Made by a program: the position numbers and the translations under genes
Assembly (NCBI RefSeq): GCF_000247695.1
Contig: NW_004624730.1
Span: 29,565,856-29,629,855 of the forward strand
Reading direction: 5' to 3'
DNA from: Heterocephalus glaber
Taxonomy: Eukaryota > Chordata > Mammalia > Rodentia > Bathyergidae
DNA length: 64,000 nt
The notes under the pieces: model-generated
Databases searched by the model: none
Told to the model about the DNA's origin: nothing
What the model saw: only the letters and a program-made list of their open reading frames with translations
Part shown: positions 48,620 to 60,915 of the stretch, piece after piece
How the letters are laid out: every line of letters starts with the position of its first letter
Position numbering within the stretch: position 1 is the first letter of the stretch

Positions 48620-50838
48620 TTGTGCTCTTTGTTCTAATGTATTTTCTGCTTCAACTTAGTCCAGCAGCCCAGGAATTCAGACTCATTACAAAGTCCCTGG
48701 TCCAGTCAGTATATAAAGTTAGATACTAAAATTCTTTCAAGATCTTTCAACATCCCATTTCTTCCTTAGCAAACATTGATTGTCCTGGTTATCCTGTGAC
48801 ATAATTATAGCCACTTGCCTAGAAGCCAGGAGGAAAGGCTGGGGAAGATCTTTGACCTATGATCTTGTAGGATAGTGAAATGTTTTTCCAGGCAGAGGTC
48901 CTTGAAGCATATCAAGTAATGGGGAGTGGTAGGCTTTCTACATGGTCAAAATTTTCAGCAGAATCCAAAGCATTCAAGATATTCATATGATACTCACACA
49001 GGACTTCCTGCCCGCATCCCATGTAACAGGAATCTTTTCACATCTAAACAGTATACTACACATGGCTTTACTCAACAGACTTTCTTGGAAACTTAAACCT
49101 TTCTTGGAACTGGGCTATACTTGGGATTAAGAATTGACCCTATACTTCAGCATTTTTCACTTTCTTAATATATAGGATATACACTCTGGCTTTCACACTA
49201 AAATTAGATTGCTGATTAATGGGTCAACTTTTTTTTTTTTCTTTTCCAAGAACTTCAACAGAGTTTAACAATAGCAATCTAACTCTATTGTCTTCACAGA
49301 TAACTACTTTTCCATATGTTTTAAATGCCTGATGTATCACACCAGCTCATATATTCTTCATTAATGGAAAATCCCAGTTCATCAATGGTGAATGATTGCA
49401 CTGTGACCTTAGTTCAGAGACTATCTATACTCCCTGTTTGAACAAATATGGAGTCCTTATTCCTGGCAAGGCTGTTCTTAAATTGCATATCAGCACTTTC
49501 TTTCTTGTACTACCTTACCATGGACTATTATTTTTTTTCCAGCATAGGACATTTCCAAGGAGGATAGATCATTAGGTGACATCTTCTAGTAGCACTCTAA
49601 GCAGTTAGAGAAGTGCTTCATTTCTGAACAACAACTTTGATGGCACATCACTCTGTACACCAAAAATATCCAAATAAAATGTAACTCTACATTGAATTAG
49701 GTGCAACAAACTTCCAGTTATGTCTTGGATTATTAACATTTGAGAATAGACAATATAGCCATACTGATCCTGCCAAGAAGAAATTGTATAATTTCAAAAA
49801 ATTTCAGCAGGACACTTTGTCTTTTATTTTCTGTAATACATATTGCACCGAACCTTTGATTTTACAGACATTAGAAATAAGAGACATTAAGACAATAAAA
49901 GATATAATGATTTTTGCTTTTGAAACAATAATAATGGGAACATACTGAAACAGTGATTTTTTTCCTCCAAAAAGAAAAGATCCATTAACATGAGGGAAAT
50001 TTAAGAAAAATGTCACTCCAAATAAGTTATATAATAATGTTGTTTTGTCTATGCTAACAAATTTTAATATTGATATGAAGAAAGTCAAATACACTCATAC
50101 CACAATTTGAAACTTATGATTATAATTAAAGCAAAAGTACAAAAAATTAAAATAACGTATAAGTTCATTTGATTTTTCATATTGATGCCATGTAACTTCA
50201 TGACTTCATGTAAATTCTAAAAGAGAAGTAAAAATTTTAAATACTTTGTAAAGATTCATATTTGATCATACTTAATTACTGATTTCATGGACTTTGTTCA
50301 CAAAAAACACAACACAATTTTAAAAGAAAGACTCAGATTTATTCAAAATGAGTAATTTTTCTTCTACTTCATTTTTTCCTTTTTAATAACATATAAGGAA
50401 AACACTTAGGAGGCATCTAAGAAGACAACTTTCAAGTTATCCTTACGGTCACATTTGAGGGGAAAAAACATAACTCTATCATAATTCTCACTAAATTCTT
50501 TAGTGAGAAATCTTTTAAGAGAAAAGAATGTTTCTACATCAGGAACATAATTAATAAGCAAGGTCCAAACTTTCCATACATATGTTTGACAAAAAATCAC
50601 CGCGTAACATTCACAGTGGGGCTGATGATTCAGAAACAAGCATTGCTTAATTATTCAAAGGCTGTAAAATTCTGTGTTGACTTATAGTACAAAGAGCAAA
50701 GAAAATATCCAGGTTAATAAACTACCCAGTAATCCCTACAAACGAATATGTTGCCCCTGTTTTAATATTTAATCTCCTGAGTACACAGAAGCACTAGGAA
50801 ATATTCTGGGACTCTACTGTGATTGGTAACTCTCAATG

Positions 50839-50856
50839 TCTCTCTCTCTCTCTCTC
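50839..50856. repeat. (TC)9 microsatellite
   Basis: Nine uninterrupted tc units. Confidence 0.95.
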
Positions 50857-52800
50857 GATTTTGCTCACTTTCTTAAGTCTGACCAATTCCTTGGGTCTGA
50901 CTTTCATATGACCCTACCTATTGTTGAGTTACTGTACTTAAATTTGATGCCTTATCACTTCTCAGTTCTTATTCAACCTTCTTCAATTTTCTCAGCATAT
51001 CCCTAATATTAATTTAGTCTCAAATATTCCATAAATTACTTAAATTAGTGACTATGCCCTAGGCCTTTTTGACCCCCTGTGACATCTCTAACTTTTGCCT
51101 CATTTTCCTCCTATGAGGGAATACTAAAATTTCCTTTTCAATGACAATCTTGGTTACAGCTAATAGAAAGAAAATAAGGTCAGGGAACATGGTTTCAGGA
51201 GTGACTAATTCCCTGGCCATCAAGAAAATAAGAACTTATGGGGAAAATACCCAGTATTTTTAAAATTTTATAAAGAGAAATATTGAGGGAAATAAAGTTA
51301 TTCTGGCAAAGCATCTATTTGTTTCCTATTATATTGGGATTTTATTTCACTTCTATTTCATTCGCCTTCAAATCATAAAACTCTGTGGTTTTCTTTCTAC
51401 TGGTGTAATTTTCTCTCATCATTTACACAGGATGATTGAATGTTTACTCTACAAGAGAAAGAAAATATATTTTGAAAGACTTTTGTCATTGAAATAACTG
51501 TGAAGCTTAAATCTATTAATAGACTTTTAGTGCCCTGAATGCTTTTTATCTTTGTGTGAATTACTGTTTGGCTTGCCTAGAGCAGACATAAAAAGGGCCT
51601 CAAAGTTCCCCAAGAGTTAAGTGGCCAAGCCTCTTTGGGGTTTATGGGAACTAGTTGATAAAATTCTGCTCAAAGCCAGTAGTCCTGAGAGTCCCAATGA
51701 CAGGAAACACCTCACAGGTAGGATACTTTTCCAGAAGATCTCTGCAGCAGTTCCCCTCTGAAGTCAGAGATGGATAGAGTGCATGCTACATACACTTTAA
51801 CACCACAGTTTCAAACGCTCACCAACATCTCACTTGTTCTTTGTTTGCTTGATTGCTTTCTTATTTCTTTAGTTAAGGTTTGTTCTTCCTAGCAAAGTTC
51901 TCCCAATTCTGGTTAACAATGTATGCTGAAATATTAGAGAAGAGTGTGATTTTTGAAGTGCATCACAAAATTAGATGTGTTAGATTAATGAATTTTAGCA
52001 TGATAAATAGATAGATATGAAATAAATAAAATGTTAATAGCAAACAACTTAAATTATATGAATGTTTGCTGTAAAATTCTTTCAACTTTGGGGTATGTTT
52101 GAAAGATTCCATAAAATAATGACAGGTAAAGGGGTACACTAGCTAACTGTTCTAATTGGTTTATACTTAGCTTTAGTAAATGTCTTAGAATTTGGGTCCA
52201 CATAATATTCTTTGGCATATAGAAAGCTTATAACCAAAAATCTCATTTTACCTCTCAGAAAACAAAGATAGTAGGTATAAGAAAATAGGAATGGTAATTT
52301 TCTTATATGAACTTTCTCTTACTACTATTTAGAATTACTTCATTATGTCTTGAATGAAAACCTCAAATGACTATTAAATATACCACAATTAAGTAACCTA
52401 TGAATTAAACCTAATTTTCTTTAAGGGTTAGAATTTACTAAATAAAATGGACTAGGTAATTTCCAAAATCTTTTTTTGATTATTGTTAACTCTAATACTG
52501 AAGTTCCTAATACTATGTGTACTAAGGACTAATGGCAGACATTTCTCCTAAGGGGTAGAACTAACATACTGATCATAATCTCTTTACCTATAATCTCCCT
52601 TAACCTTTTATAATCTCACTAAAACTTCCCAAAAACTTTGTAACAGACCTATTACAAAATTTATTTAGTGTGTCTTTTTGTAATTCATTTTCTGAAATGG
52701 GAAACTGAAAATTTTTTTAAAAATTGAAAATATAGAAAAGAATGTGACAGAAGAAAAGGAAATTAATTTGTATTTAACCAAAACATTTTATCTGTTTCTT

Positions 52801-52848
52801 AAAAACAAAACAAAACCAAACCAAACAAAACAAAACAAAACAAAAAAA
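52801..52848. repeat. (AAAAC)n microsatellite
   Basis: Tandem aaaac with two caaac variants. No SINE body precedes it. Confidence 0.9.
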
Positions 52849-53046
52849 CCCTCTAGTTTTACTTAAGGTCAACTCTGGATTTTTTTTTCATGTAATTTTG
52901 CATCAATATTTGACTTTTCCCCTAAATATAATGATATGAACATTTTCAACATTATACTCATCATTATTGTTTTTATAACTACATAGTAATTCTTCAAATC
53001 AATGTATTATCACTATCACTACCATTCATTTATTGTATCATTCAAT

Positions 53047-53060
53047 AAAAAGTATTTATT
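53047..53060 (+). repeat. Left TSD of the ID SINE at 53061
   Basis: aaaaagtatttatt recurs at 53149-53162. Confidence 0.85.
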
Positions 53061-53148
53061 AGGGTCAGGGATTTAGCTCAGTGGTGCCACCACCTGCCTC
53101 ACAAGCTGAAGTTCCAGAGATCGATTCCCCGTAACCACCTCCCCCCGA
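53061..53148 (+). mobile_element. ID SINE, sense, 14-bp TSD
   Basis: agggtcagggatttagctca, then gtggtgccaccacctgcctc, acaagctgaagttccagaga and tcgattccccgtaacc. A box tagctcagtgg is intact. The A-rich tail is replaced by a C-rich bridge (cacctcccccc). Confidence 0.9.
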
Positions 53149-53162
53149 AAAAAGTATTTATT
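53149..53162 (+). repeat. Right TSD of the ID SINE at 53061
   Basis: Exact copy of 53047-53060. Confidence 0.85.
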
Positions 53163-53340
53163 CATGCTTTCATGTGCTGGATACTCTTCTAGGTGCTGAG
53201 AAAATATAGTCCAACAAAATAATGATGACTCTTTATGAAACTGATGGCCTCATAGGGGTGCTAGATATTTAAAAGAAAATTACTCAAGAAAATAAGCAAG
53301 TACACATTGTGTTGAGTACCATAAAAGTTAAAATTTTATA
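53163..53340. repeat. Ancient L2/CR1-clade-type LINE remnant
   Basis: catgtgctggatactcttct then aggtgctgagaaaatatag, and later agtacacattgtgttgagta, match the common mammalian string around gccaggcactgtgctaggtg. It is of the same kind as 37775-37960. The ID SINE at 53061 inserted at its edge. Confidence 0.5.
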
Positions 53341-54761
53341 AACTGGTTGAGAAAACATTTTCAATGTCCAAATATTCATTCAAAGTTTACATTTACATTT
53401 TAATCTACATATTTACTTAAATTTCAACAGAATTATAAATCGAGAAAATATAAATTTTAGTGTATCATATTTATATTCCCATGCAGCAGTAAATATACCA
53501 CAATGAACACAAAACATTCAATGAGTATGTATTCAGTGAAGGAGTGATTTTTTTTTTTATGTGTATTGAGTTACTTTTGGGGTTTTCTTGTTTTTGAGTG
53601 ATTGGTTCTGTTATTTGCTCTCCTTTATCTCTTTCATCACATAACATTCTTTATGAACCCAAACTCTGAGTGTAATATTTAAAGATAAATATAAAGAAAA
53701 TAAAATTAGAAGCCCAAAATATATTGCTAAAGCCCTATTCTTAAACATCTTGACTTAGATGTTTGATTTTTCTCCATTTAATGTTTTGTCAAAGTTACAA
53801 CAAAATGTATCATTCACTGATGAGTCTGTGGTCTCATTATTCCCACTCAGTATATTAGTAAATGATGTTTACTCTACTTTTTAATAAAAATTCTTCTTCA
53901 AACTATTTTAAAATAATTGAAATGAGAAGTAAAACTTGGTAAAAGAAATAAGTATTTTTAACCTTATAAATATTTTGTATTTTCCTTTACTTTAGTGTAC
54001 TATAGATGTAATCCTCATTAGTAATAAGGTTTCCAAGGGAATTTTAAAGAAATATACTTGTAATAAACAGAAGACAAACATGACTGTCTTTACAATGAAG
54101 TGTCACTGTGATCTACACATGGTCTACAGGGCTTTATTAAAGATAGGATCCTCTTAGAGAATAAAATTGGAGTCACATTTATAATGAGACCTACTTGAGT
54201 CTCTCTTTCTCCAAAACACATTATTTCAATTTGAATAGTTTCATGGCCTTAAAAGTAATTCACAGTCCAAAATAGTCTTGGATTAGTGAGAAATATTAGA
54301 AGCATATTTCAATAATGCCAATTCATACAGATATTCTAGGTTTCATTTCTTTACTAATGTTCTGAAATATAAAGTAGTATGATTTGTAGACATAATTTTA
54401 AAGCACATTAAAAGTTCTAAAGAAAAGTATATGTCTGAGTTTATTTTTCATAATAGTGTGATAATGAAAATTCAATCTTATGTTGAATAATATCAGAAAA
54501 AATATTTTCAATGGCTTAGTGAAAGATTAAAATATTGATTTATTTTAACATAAGAGAATAAATTTTATTACCTATAAAGTCTGGAGACAAGGCCTTGCTT
54601 CAAATAGATTTGAATGAATACTAGATGTCTTATAAACAGAAGGTGTCTGGTAATCAATGAATGAGTGAATGAGTGCATGAATGAATGAACGAACAAAGTA
54701 GTACAAAACGAATCTCTCCCTCTTCAAGTTGAATGTTCTGAGACGCCATCTCATGTAGTCT
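53341..54761. other. AT-rich sequence, no gene found
   Basis: No landmarks apart from a (GAAT)n run. Confidence 0.4.
54655..54694. repeat. (GAAT)n microsatellite
   Basis: About ten imperfect gaat units with gagt and gcat variants. Confidence 0.9.
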
Positions 54762-54779
54762 CCCCAGTGCTAGATTTTT
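54762..54779 (+). repeat. Left TSD of the ID SINE at 54780
   Basis: ccccagtgctagattttt recurs at 54865-54882 (18 bp). Confidence 0.9.
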
Positions 54780-54864
54780 TTTTTTTTTTTTGGTACCGGG
54801 GATCGAACTCTTGTCCTTGCACTTGCGCAGCAGGCAGCGAAACCACTGAGCTAAATCCCCGGCC
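54780..54864 (-). mobile_element. Young ID SINE, antisense, 18-bp TSD
   Basis: A T tail, ggtaccggggatcgaactct, then cacttgcgcagcaggcagcg and aaaccactgagctaaatccc with a terminal ggcc. Same gcgcagcaggcagcg subtype as 25479-25577. Both pol III boxes are intact in antisense. Confidence 0.95.
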
Positions 54865-54882
54865 CCCCAGTGCTAGATTTTT
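54865..54882 (+). repeat. Right TSD of the ID SINE at 54780
   Basis: Exact copy of 54762-54779. Confidence 0.9.
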
Positions 54883-54930
54883 GTTTTGTTTTGTTTAATG
54901 ACATTCCTAGACATTGAGTGGAAGACTATA

Positions 54931-54945
54931 AAGATCATAACTTTA
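54931..54945 (+). repeat. Left TSD of the ID SINE at 54946
   Basis: aagatcataacttta against aagataataacttta at 55032-55046, one mismatch. Confidence 0.85.
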
Positions 54946-55031
54946 AGGGCTGGAGATTTAGCTCAGTGGTTCTGCCACCTGCCTCGCAAGCGCAAGGTCC
55001 CGAGTTTGATCCCTGGTAGCAAAAAAAAAAA
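54946..55031 (+). mobile_element. ID SINE, sense, 15-bp TSD
   Basis: agggctggagatttagctca, gtggttctgccacctgcctc, gcaagcgcaaggtcccgag, then tttgatccctggtagc and an A tail of about 13. It lies only 80 bp from the antisense ID at 54780, forming an inverted SINE pair that could fold back as RNA. Confidence 0.95.
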
Positions 55032-55046
55032 AAGATAATAACTTTA
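55032..55046 (+). repeat. Right TSD of the ID SINE at 54946
   Basis: aagataataacttta; see 54931-54945. Confidence 0.85.
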
Positions 55047-56329
55047 ATATGAAACCAAAATTGGCCTTTGATTTCTATTTTAAGCTTATTGTAAACACTA
55101 AAATTTAGACTACAAATCATTTCTAGATCAAGTTTTTTTTCTTTAGTTTTCTCTTCATCCTGCTTCTGAGATGTTTTCCTTGTTTTAGTGAAGGTAGCCC
55201 ACAGGAAAAAAAAAATATTTACAAATTTGAATGAATTGTAGTTTAAGCTTCCTCAGCTTCCTGGATGAGGAAGGTCGCTAATAAAATAATAATCCAAGGA
55301 GACGGGAAAATCCCCAGTGGAGAGTTGACTATACAGGAAAGCAAGCATATGCACTGCCAGAAGAGGGAATGCTGAAATGAATTCCAGTGAAGCCAGAGAT
55401 GTCATTATAGTTTAGCTGGAAGCCAGTCGTGATGAGCATCCGTGACTCATGAAAACCACAATTCAGTTAACTTTTAGCCACTGCTGCTATTTCAGATGAC
55501 TAAAGTTGGGGAAGTCACAGGTTCCACATGGCTAAAGATAAGGTTGGCCTATTTCAATTGCCTTTCATTTCCGTGATACGATTATTGCAAGAGGCAATTC
55601 TACTTCCTTGAGTTTGAGTTTCTTCCTCTGAAAAGTGAAAACAATAGATTTGTGATAGACAGATTTCAATGTAGGATATGATTGCTGTAAAAATAAGCTT
55701 TCTTAAAGAGGAGATATTTTAGTAACACTCAAGTACCTTCAAATGACAACCAGGAAAGGCTTGCTGTGCTAGTTAGAAAAAAATTATCGTATTTTTTTTT
55801 ACACATAACAAGGGTTACTGTTGCCACAACTGCACTGGTGGCTCCCAAAGACCTCTTGCCTTTCTGCGTGATAGAAGCAAAAGAAAAAGGTCTTTCTTAG
55901 CAAGGGAAACCAGAACTGTTTGAAAGTCAGTTGACTTCCATTCTCACAATGGTTTCCATGGAGACTATGGACCCATCTCAGCATTAAAGATGTGATTACA
56001 TTTTTTATTTTCCTTATAGAAATCAAGTGTGCAAAATTCAATTAATTATTAACAATACATAAGTGATTCATAAACAGTCAATTTATTTGTTAGGAAAAAA
56101 TGAAATCTATAGTACCCAACCCAAGGAGTACATCATTACAAAATCTTGTATTCATCCTATACAAATTATTTCTTGAAAATCTGTTTTTTATTCTTGCTTT
56201 AAGTATATGACATATATGTGTATGTTTAAAGACTATATTATGAATTTTATGTATGCCATCTTAGTGTTCTGAAAATGCTTTTTATAAATTCAAATTTAGC
56301 ATACAAAGATTTCTATCTTAGTATGAATT
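55047..56329. other. Unique-looking sequence; one possible regulatory stretch
   Basis: 55250-55620 is less AT-rich than its surroundings and shows no repeat landmark. It contains tgactcat (AP-1 type) near 55442 and agataag (GATA type) near 55536. These are common motifs, so function is only a possibility. Confidence 0.3.
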
Positions 56330-57480
56330 TAGATGTAGTTCACTAATTTTCATTGCTTCATAATATTCCACTGTGACAATATATCACAACTTACTCACAC
56401 TTTCAACAAAAGCATTTGAGATGTTTTCAAATTAGTTGTTTTCATGTAGCGCAAGGTCCTGCTATCAACATTCTTGTATAGATACCTAAATGTCTAGGAT
56501 TAAACTATATATAGAATGGCTTAGTTATATAATATAAAAATGTTAAACTTGATAGACAATGCCCAGTGGTTTTCTTAACAAGTCGTGCCTATGTGCACTT
56601 CCACCATATTTCAGAGGAGATTATATTGATCTTCCTGTCTGCCTCTTAGGAATGCAAGACTTCTTTTTTTATATATATACCTATTCTTGAATTAAATTTT
56701 CTTGGGGCTATTGAATATGTTACAAATATTTTTGCTGATCTCCACATTGACTTTGCATTTTCTTTGAGGTATCTTTTGATGAATAAAACCTGATATTAAC
56801 GTACAACAATTTACCAGAATCTTTTTCTTTCCTAGTTAATAATTTTTATCTTCTCTGAGAAAAGCCTGTCCTCTTCAGTCAGAATTATTTTAGACTCTAA
56901 TTTCTTCCTAAGGATTTTAGATTTTTTTATCATAATACACATGGAATAGGTTTTTGTGTTACATGTCATGCATTATAGCCATTTTCACTTCCCTATGGCT
57001 AATGAAATTTTTTCAGCTGTTAAATTATAGTTCCTCTTTTTCCAACTAATCTACTATATCTGTAATCATCATTTTCATATATCAAAGTTCCATTTATGCT
57101 TGGATTCTTTTCTAAATTCTATGGATTGATTTGTCTATCCTTGCATCAGTGCTATGATTTTAATTACTAAAACTTCATTACAAATATTTACTTCTGGTAA
57201 AACAAGTATTCCTTTCCTATTTTTCTTCTTTAAAAGCATGTCGGTAATTTTTGGCCTTTTTATCTTCTATCTACATTTTAGAATCATATTGTTGAGGTTC
57301 AAAAATATCCCTGAAGTGATTTTACCAGGAGTTGCACAGGATCTTCATGTTCATTTTGGAAAATTGTTATCTTTGCAATACTGTGCTTTATACACTAGAA
57401 CATAGAAGATTTGAACAGTAATTTAGGTTTCTTTAAAGTTGTTCATTAAAGCTTTATATTTTTTCATGAATAATTCTTGC
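56330..57480 (-). mobile_element. Highly decayed L1M ORF2/3' end, antisense
   Basis: ttgcttcataatattccact, aatgcccagtggttttctta, cttccaccatatttcagagg, ttgcatcagtgctatgattt and tttaggttcaaaaatatccc-like order follow antisense L1M from the 3' UTR rightward. Identity is low and the frame is absent. Confidence 0.5.
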
Positions 57481-57539
57481 ATACATCTTGTTTGATTAGC
57501 CTTACTTATTTTAAATGTTGTTAGTATTAAAAATAATAA

Positions 57540-57720
57540 TTTTAGGTTATACCCTCCAACTACTTTAACCACATCTTCCTGTCTCTCCTTGATTCCCCAG
57601 TCCTTGGTAGCTCTGTTTTCTCACTGCCCTATTATTCTCCTTGAAGGCAAAGACTTTGAAGCTCAGCAGGAACTTGTTAAATGCTAGTCAGCACCTCAAC
57701 ATGTTAATATTCTCAAATTT
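57540..57720. repeat. Possible L2 3' remnant
   Basis: tctctccttgattccccagt, then ccttgaaggcaaagacttt and agcacctcaac resemble an L2 3' end around the gagggcagggac landmark. The match is weak. Confidence 0.3.
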
Positions 57721-58519
57721 TTCCTAGGGAAAATCCCAGAACAATAAGATTTTTATTAAATAAGTAAAAATCAACATACGCCTTTCTCACTTCTTTTGGG
57801 GAAATACTAACAGAGATTTTTCTGGTTTCTTCATGGGCAGAATGCTCCACCCTTATCCACTCCAGTTCCACATTGTGCTGTGTTCCAAAGGGTGTTTAAC
57901 AATCCTCTGATGATTCCATTTTTTAAAATAAATGTTTCAGGATAATCAATTAAATTTGAGAATTTTTATTTTTGCCTCATCTGCTTGAAGAGAAAAAGTA
58001 CAAATTATTGCATAAGGTGTTCTAAATAAATGCTTAACATGGTTTGTCCAATACTCCCCAAACTTATTTAACAATACAGTGATTATGTATCCACATACTT
58101 CAAGACATTCTTCAAGAAATGCAAGAGTAAAGAATGATGAGCTTCTGTCTGCCCAGATATGCATCTAATATGCAATGCACAATAATTTCTAAAGAAAATT
58201 TATATATTAACTCTAGCATATGATATAAAGAATATTAAATATATTTTACATTAAAATAACAAGAAGTATTAGAAAAAATTCTTACTCTGGGGGGAGAAAA
58301 AGCCTGTTTCCATTTTTTTTACCTCAAGAATATTAATGACAGTGTATCCAAGCAACAAGATGGGAACACTTATTATCTTATCATACTTGGATGTTTAAAT
58401 TTACTGTAATATAAAAAAGATGAATGAATACAGAAACAGCTTTCTCATACTTAAATAGGAAAAAAATATCAAATGGACTCAAACCAACTTCTCAGGTAGG
58501 ACACACAATGAAGAAATGA
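57721..58519. other. AT-rich sequence, no gene found
   Basis: No landmarks. The minus frame at 57946-58164 is chance. Confidence 0.4.
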
Positions 58520-58593
58520 GGGGCTGGGGATATAGCTCAGTGGTAGAAAGCACGGTTAACATATTTGAAGCCCTGGGTTTGATACTATTTTAA
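58520..58593 (+). mobile_element. Classical ID-form SINE, sense, decayed 3' part
   Basis: ggggctggggatatagctca then gtggtagaaagcacggttaa and agccctgggtttgatac. This is the ancestral ID form (gtggtagag) rather than the gtggttcc form that dominates here. No clear TSD and an eroded tail indicate greater age. Confidence 0.8.
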
Positions 58594-58624
58594 AATATAC
58601 AATTGAGAAGCAGTAAGTATATTT

Positions 58625-59628
58625 ATATTGCCATATTACTATCACCAACATTCAACCATGAAACATTTTCACCTTACAAAGCTGAAAACTGTGCCTATTA
58701 AATAATTATTACACATTTAATTTTTTCTCAAACACTGACAGTCACCATTCTTTCCCTATGAATTTGATAAATTTGTTTTCTCATATAAATGGAATCCTGC
58801 AATTTTGTCCTTTTGTGATTAGCTTATTTTGGTTAGGACAATGTCCTCAAGGTTTAGCCATGCTGTAGAAAATTTCAAGCTTTCCTTTTCAAGGCTGAGT
58901 AACATTCCATTTTTATATATATGATATTTTATTTCTTGATTTATCCATTAATGAACATCTAGGTTGCTTCCACAGTTTGACTATTATGAATCATGCTGCT
59001 ATTAATGTTATTGTGTTAATATCTTTCTGAGTCACTGCTTTTTAATACTTTAGGGTGTATTTACCAAGAAATTGAATTTCTTGATCGTATTATAATTCTA
59101 CATTTAATCTTTTGAAAATGATTTTTCCTGATTTCACAGTGTCGGTAGCCTTTTGCATTGTCACTAACAGGGCACAAGTTTCCAATTTATGCACATCTTC
59201 ATCTACACTTTTCATTTCCTGTATTTTTTTAATCCTAATGGGAAGGAGGGGTTATCTGTGATTTTTACTTGCTCTTCTTTAATGATTAGTGATGTTAATA
59301 TTTTTTCATGTCCTTATTGGTCATTTGTATGTTTTCTTTGAAGAAATGTCTATTTAAGTTTTTCTACCAATCTTAAATCAGATTTTTGGTTGTTAAAAAT
59401 TTGTTGTAAAATTATAGGAACTCTATATATTTCAGCTATTAACCCCTTATAAGATTCGTGATATGGATCTCCAATCCAGAGTTACTTTTATTACTCTGTT
59501 TTCTGATGCACAGAAGTCTTCAATTTTGATAATATCCACATTGTGCTTTTTGCTTTGTTGCCTGTATTTTTGGTGTTCTTTCCAAGAAATCATTGGCAAA
59601 TCCAGTGCCATGAATCTTTTCCAGATCT
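58625..59628 (-). mobile_element. L1M (MC-like) 3' end, antisense
   Basis: ttttgtgattagcttatttt, tcaaggtttagccatgctgt, atccattaatgaacatctag, ttaatgattagtgatgttaa, tgcacagaagtcttcaattt follow antisense L1M from the 3' UTR into ORF2. It ends where an MLT1 LTR begins. Confidence 0.75.
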
Positions 59629-60010
59629 GTTATGGGCTGAACTGTATCTCTCTAAAATCCATAGGTTGAAACTTTAACTCTTAGTCCCTCAGAATATAAA
59701 TGTATTTGGATATAAAGTATTTTAAAAAGGTATAGTTAAAATGAAATCTTTAGGTTAGGCCCTAATCTAGAATGCCTAACGTCTTTATAAGAAGAGAAAT
59801 TTGGACACAAGCACGTACATGTACAGAAGGAGGACGATGAGAATCCAGGAAGAAGGCAGCTATCTGCAACCCAAGAAAGGTCTCACCAGACACCAAACAT
59901 ACTATCTAACCCTGAACTTCTAGGTTTCTGAGCTATGAGGAAATAATTTTCTGTTGTTTAAGCCATTTAGTCCATGGTATTCATTATGGCAGCCCTAGTA
60001 AACTAATAGA
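59629..60010 (+). mobile_element. MLT1-type (MaLR) LTR, sense
   Basis: tgttatgggctgaactgtat, taggttgaaactttaactc-like order, then cagaatataaatgtatttgg, taggccctaatctagaatgc, tataagaagagaaatttgga, tttctgttgtttaagccatt and tggcagccctagtaaactaa. Almost the whole LTR is present in order. It is a solo LTR without internal sequence. Confidence 0.9.
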
Positions 60011-60014
60011 TGAG

Positions 60015-60660
60015 GAACAGAGTTTGTCTGTAATAAAACGTTTTATTTAGAGATAATGCCGATTTACATACATTTGTGTATCCTTTACCATGTTTCCCCA
60101 ATAGTAAAATCTTACAGAGTGTGCATGTAGTATCCCAAGCAGAATGCTGATCTCAACACAATTCAGATTTCTTCAGTTTTACCTTCACTTTGTATGTCTA
60201 TGTGCTTAGTTCTAAACAATTTTATCACATATGTAGCAGTTTATGTATCAAACACCATAATCAAGATACTAAATAGTTCCATCATAAAGACTTCCCTGAA
60301 GCCTTTTTATAAGTACAAATACTTCCTCCAACCATGAATTTTCTTTCAATTTTAATAATTTTGTCATTTCAAGAATGTTATATAAGTGGAATTATACATT
60401 ATATATCCATTAGCAACAGCTTTTTTGCTCAGCATAATTGCTTTGAGGCCCCTCCAAATTGTTTTTGTGTTAGTAGCTCATTACTTTAGTGCTGAGTAGT
60501 TTTGCATGGTGTACACACAGAAGGATTTATTGGATCACCACTCACTGTTGAAGGACACATGGGCTGCTGCAAGTTCAGGGCTGTTATGCTTAAGTCTGTT
60601 GTTTTATTATTTGTTTGGTTTCTTACCCTGTAGTTCTTTTCTTGCCTTCCTGTGCATGAA
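60015..60660 (-). mobile_element. Second L1M (MC/MD-like) 3' end, antisense
   Basis: tttacatacatttgtgtatc, aatgctgatctcaacacaat, ttataagtggaattatacat, tgctgagtagttttgcatgg and aaggacacatgggctgctgc again run from the 3' UTR towards ORF2. The order restarts compared with 58625-59628, so this is a separate L1M copy rather than the other side of the MLT1 target. Confidence 0.65.
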
Positions 60661-60847
60661 TTGAACATTTTTTTGAATTTTATTTTAATTCATGTATGCT
60701 GATTTTTGAGGCACATCTTTTTGTAGATTTTTCTGAGTAGTATTGTTTATGGAGTTTCTAAAATTGATTTTCTTGATTGAACTTTAAGGTAATAATTGCT
60801 ATTAGCATAACACAGCTTAGAAACTGGGGGTGAAAGTACTATACAGT

Positions 60848-60915
60848 ATTTCCAAGGTCACATAAGTAATAACTGCAGAGCTTGAATCTGAGCCTGTCAC
60901 CTGGCTGCAGAGGTT
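60848..60915 (-). repeat. MIR core, antisense
   Basis: tccaaggtcacataagtaat then aactgcagagcttgaatctg and agcctgt is the antisense MIR core followed by the B-box side. Confidence 0.75.

Larger units (their letters stand above)
48620..53040. other. 4.4 kb of unassigned, mostly unique-looking sequence
   Basis: 48630-49700 is less AT-rich and may be an old repeat whose family I cannot name. 49700-53040 is AT-rich. Frames at 49804-50094 (96 codons, minus) and 50406-50639 (77 codons, minus) have no known domain. Only a (TC)n and an (AAAAC)n run were seen. Confidence 0.35.

Noticed and set aside
50406..50639. 77-codon minus-strand frame
   Set aside because: Chance frame in AT-rich DNA; no conserved motif seen.
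59629..60660. 58625-59628 and 60015-60660 as one L1M split by the MLT1 LTR
   Set aside because: The second piece restarts in the 3' UTR instead of continuing into ORF2, so it is a separate copy.
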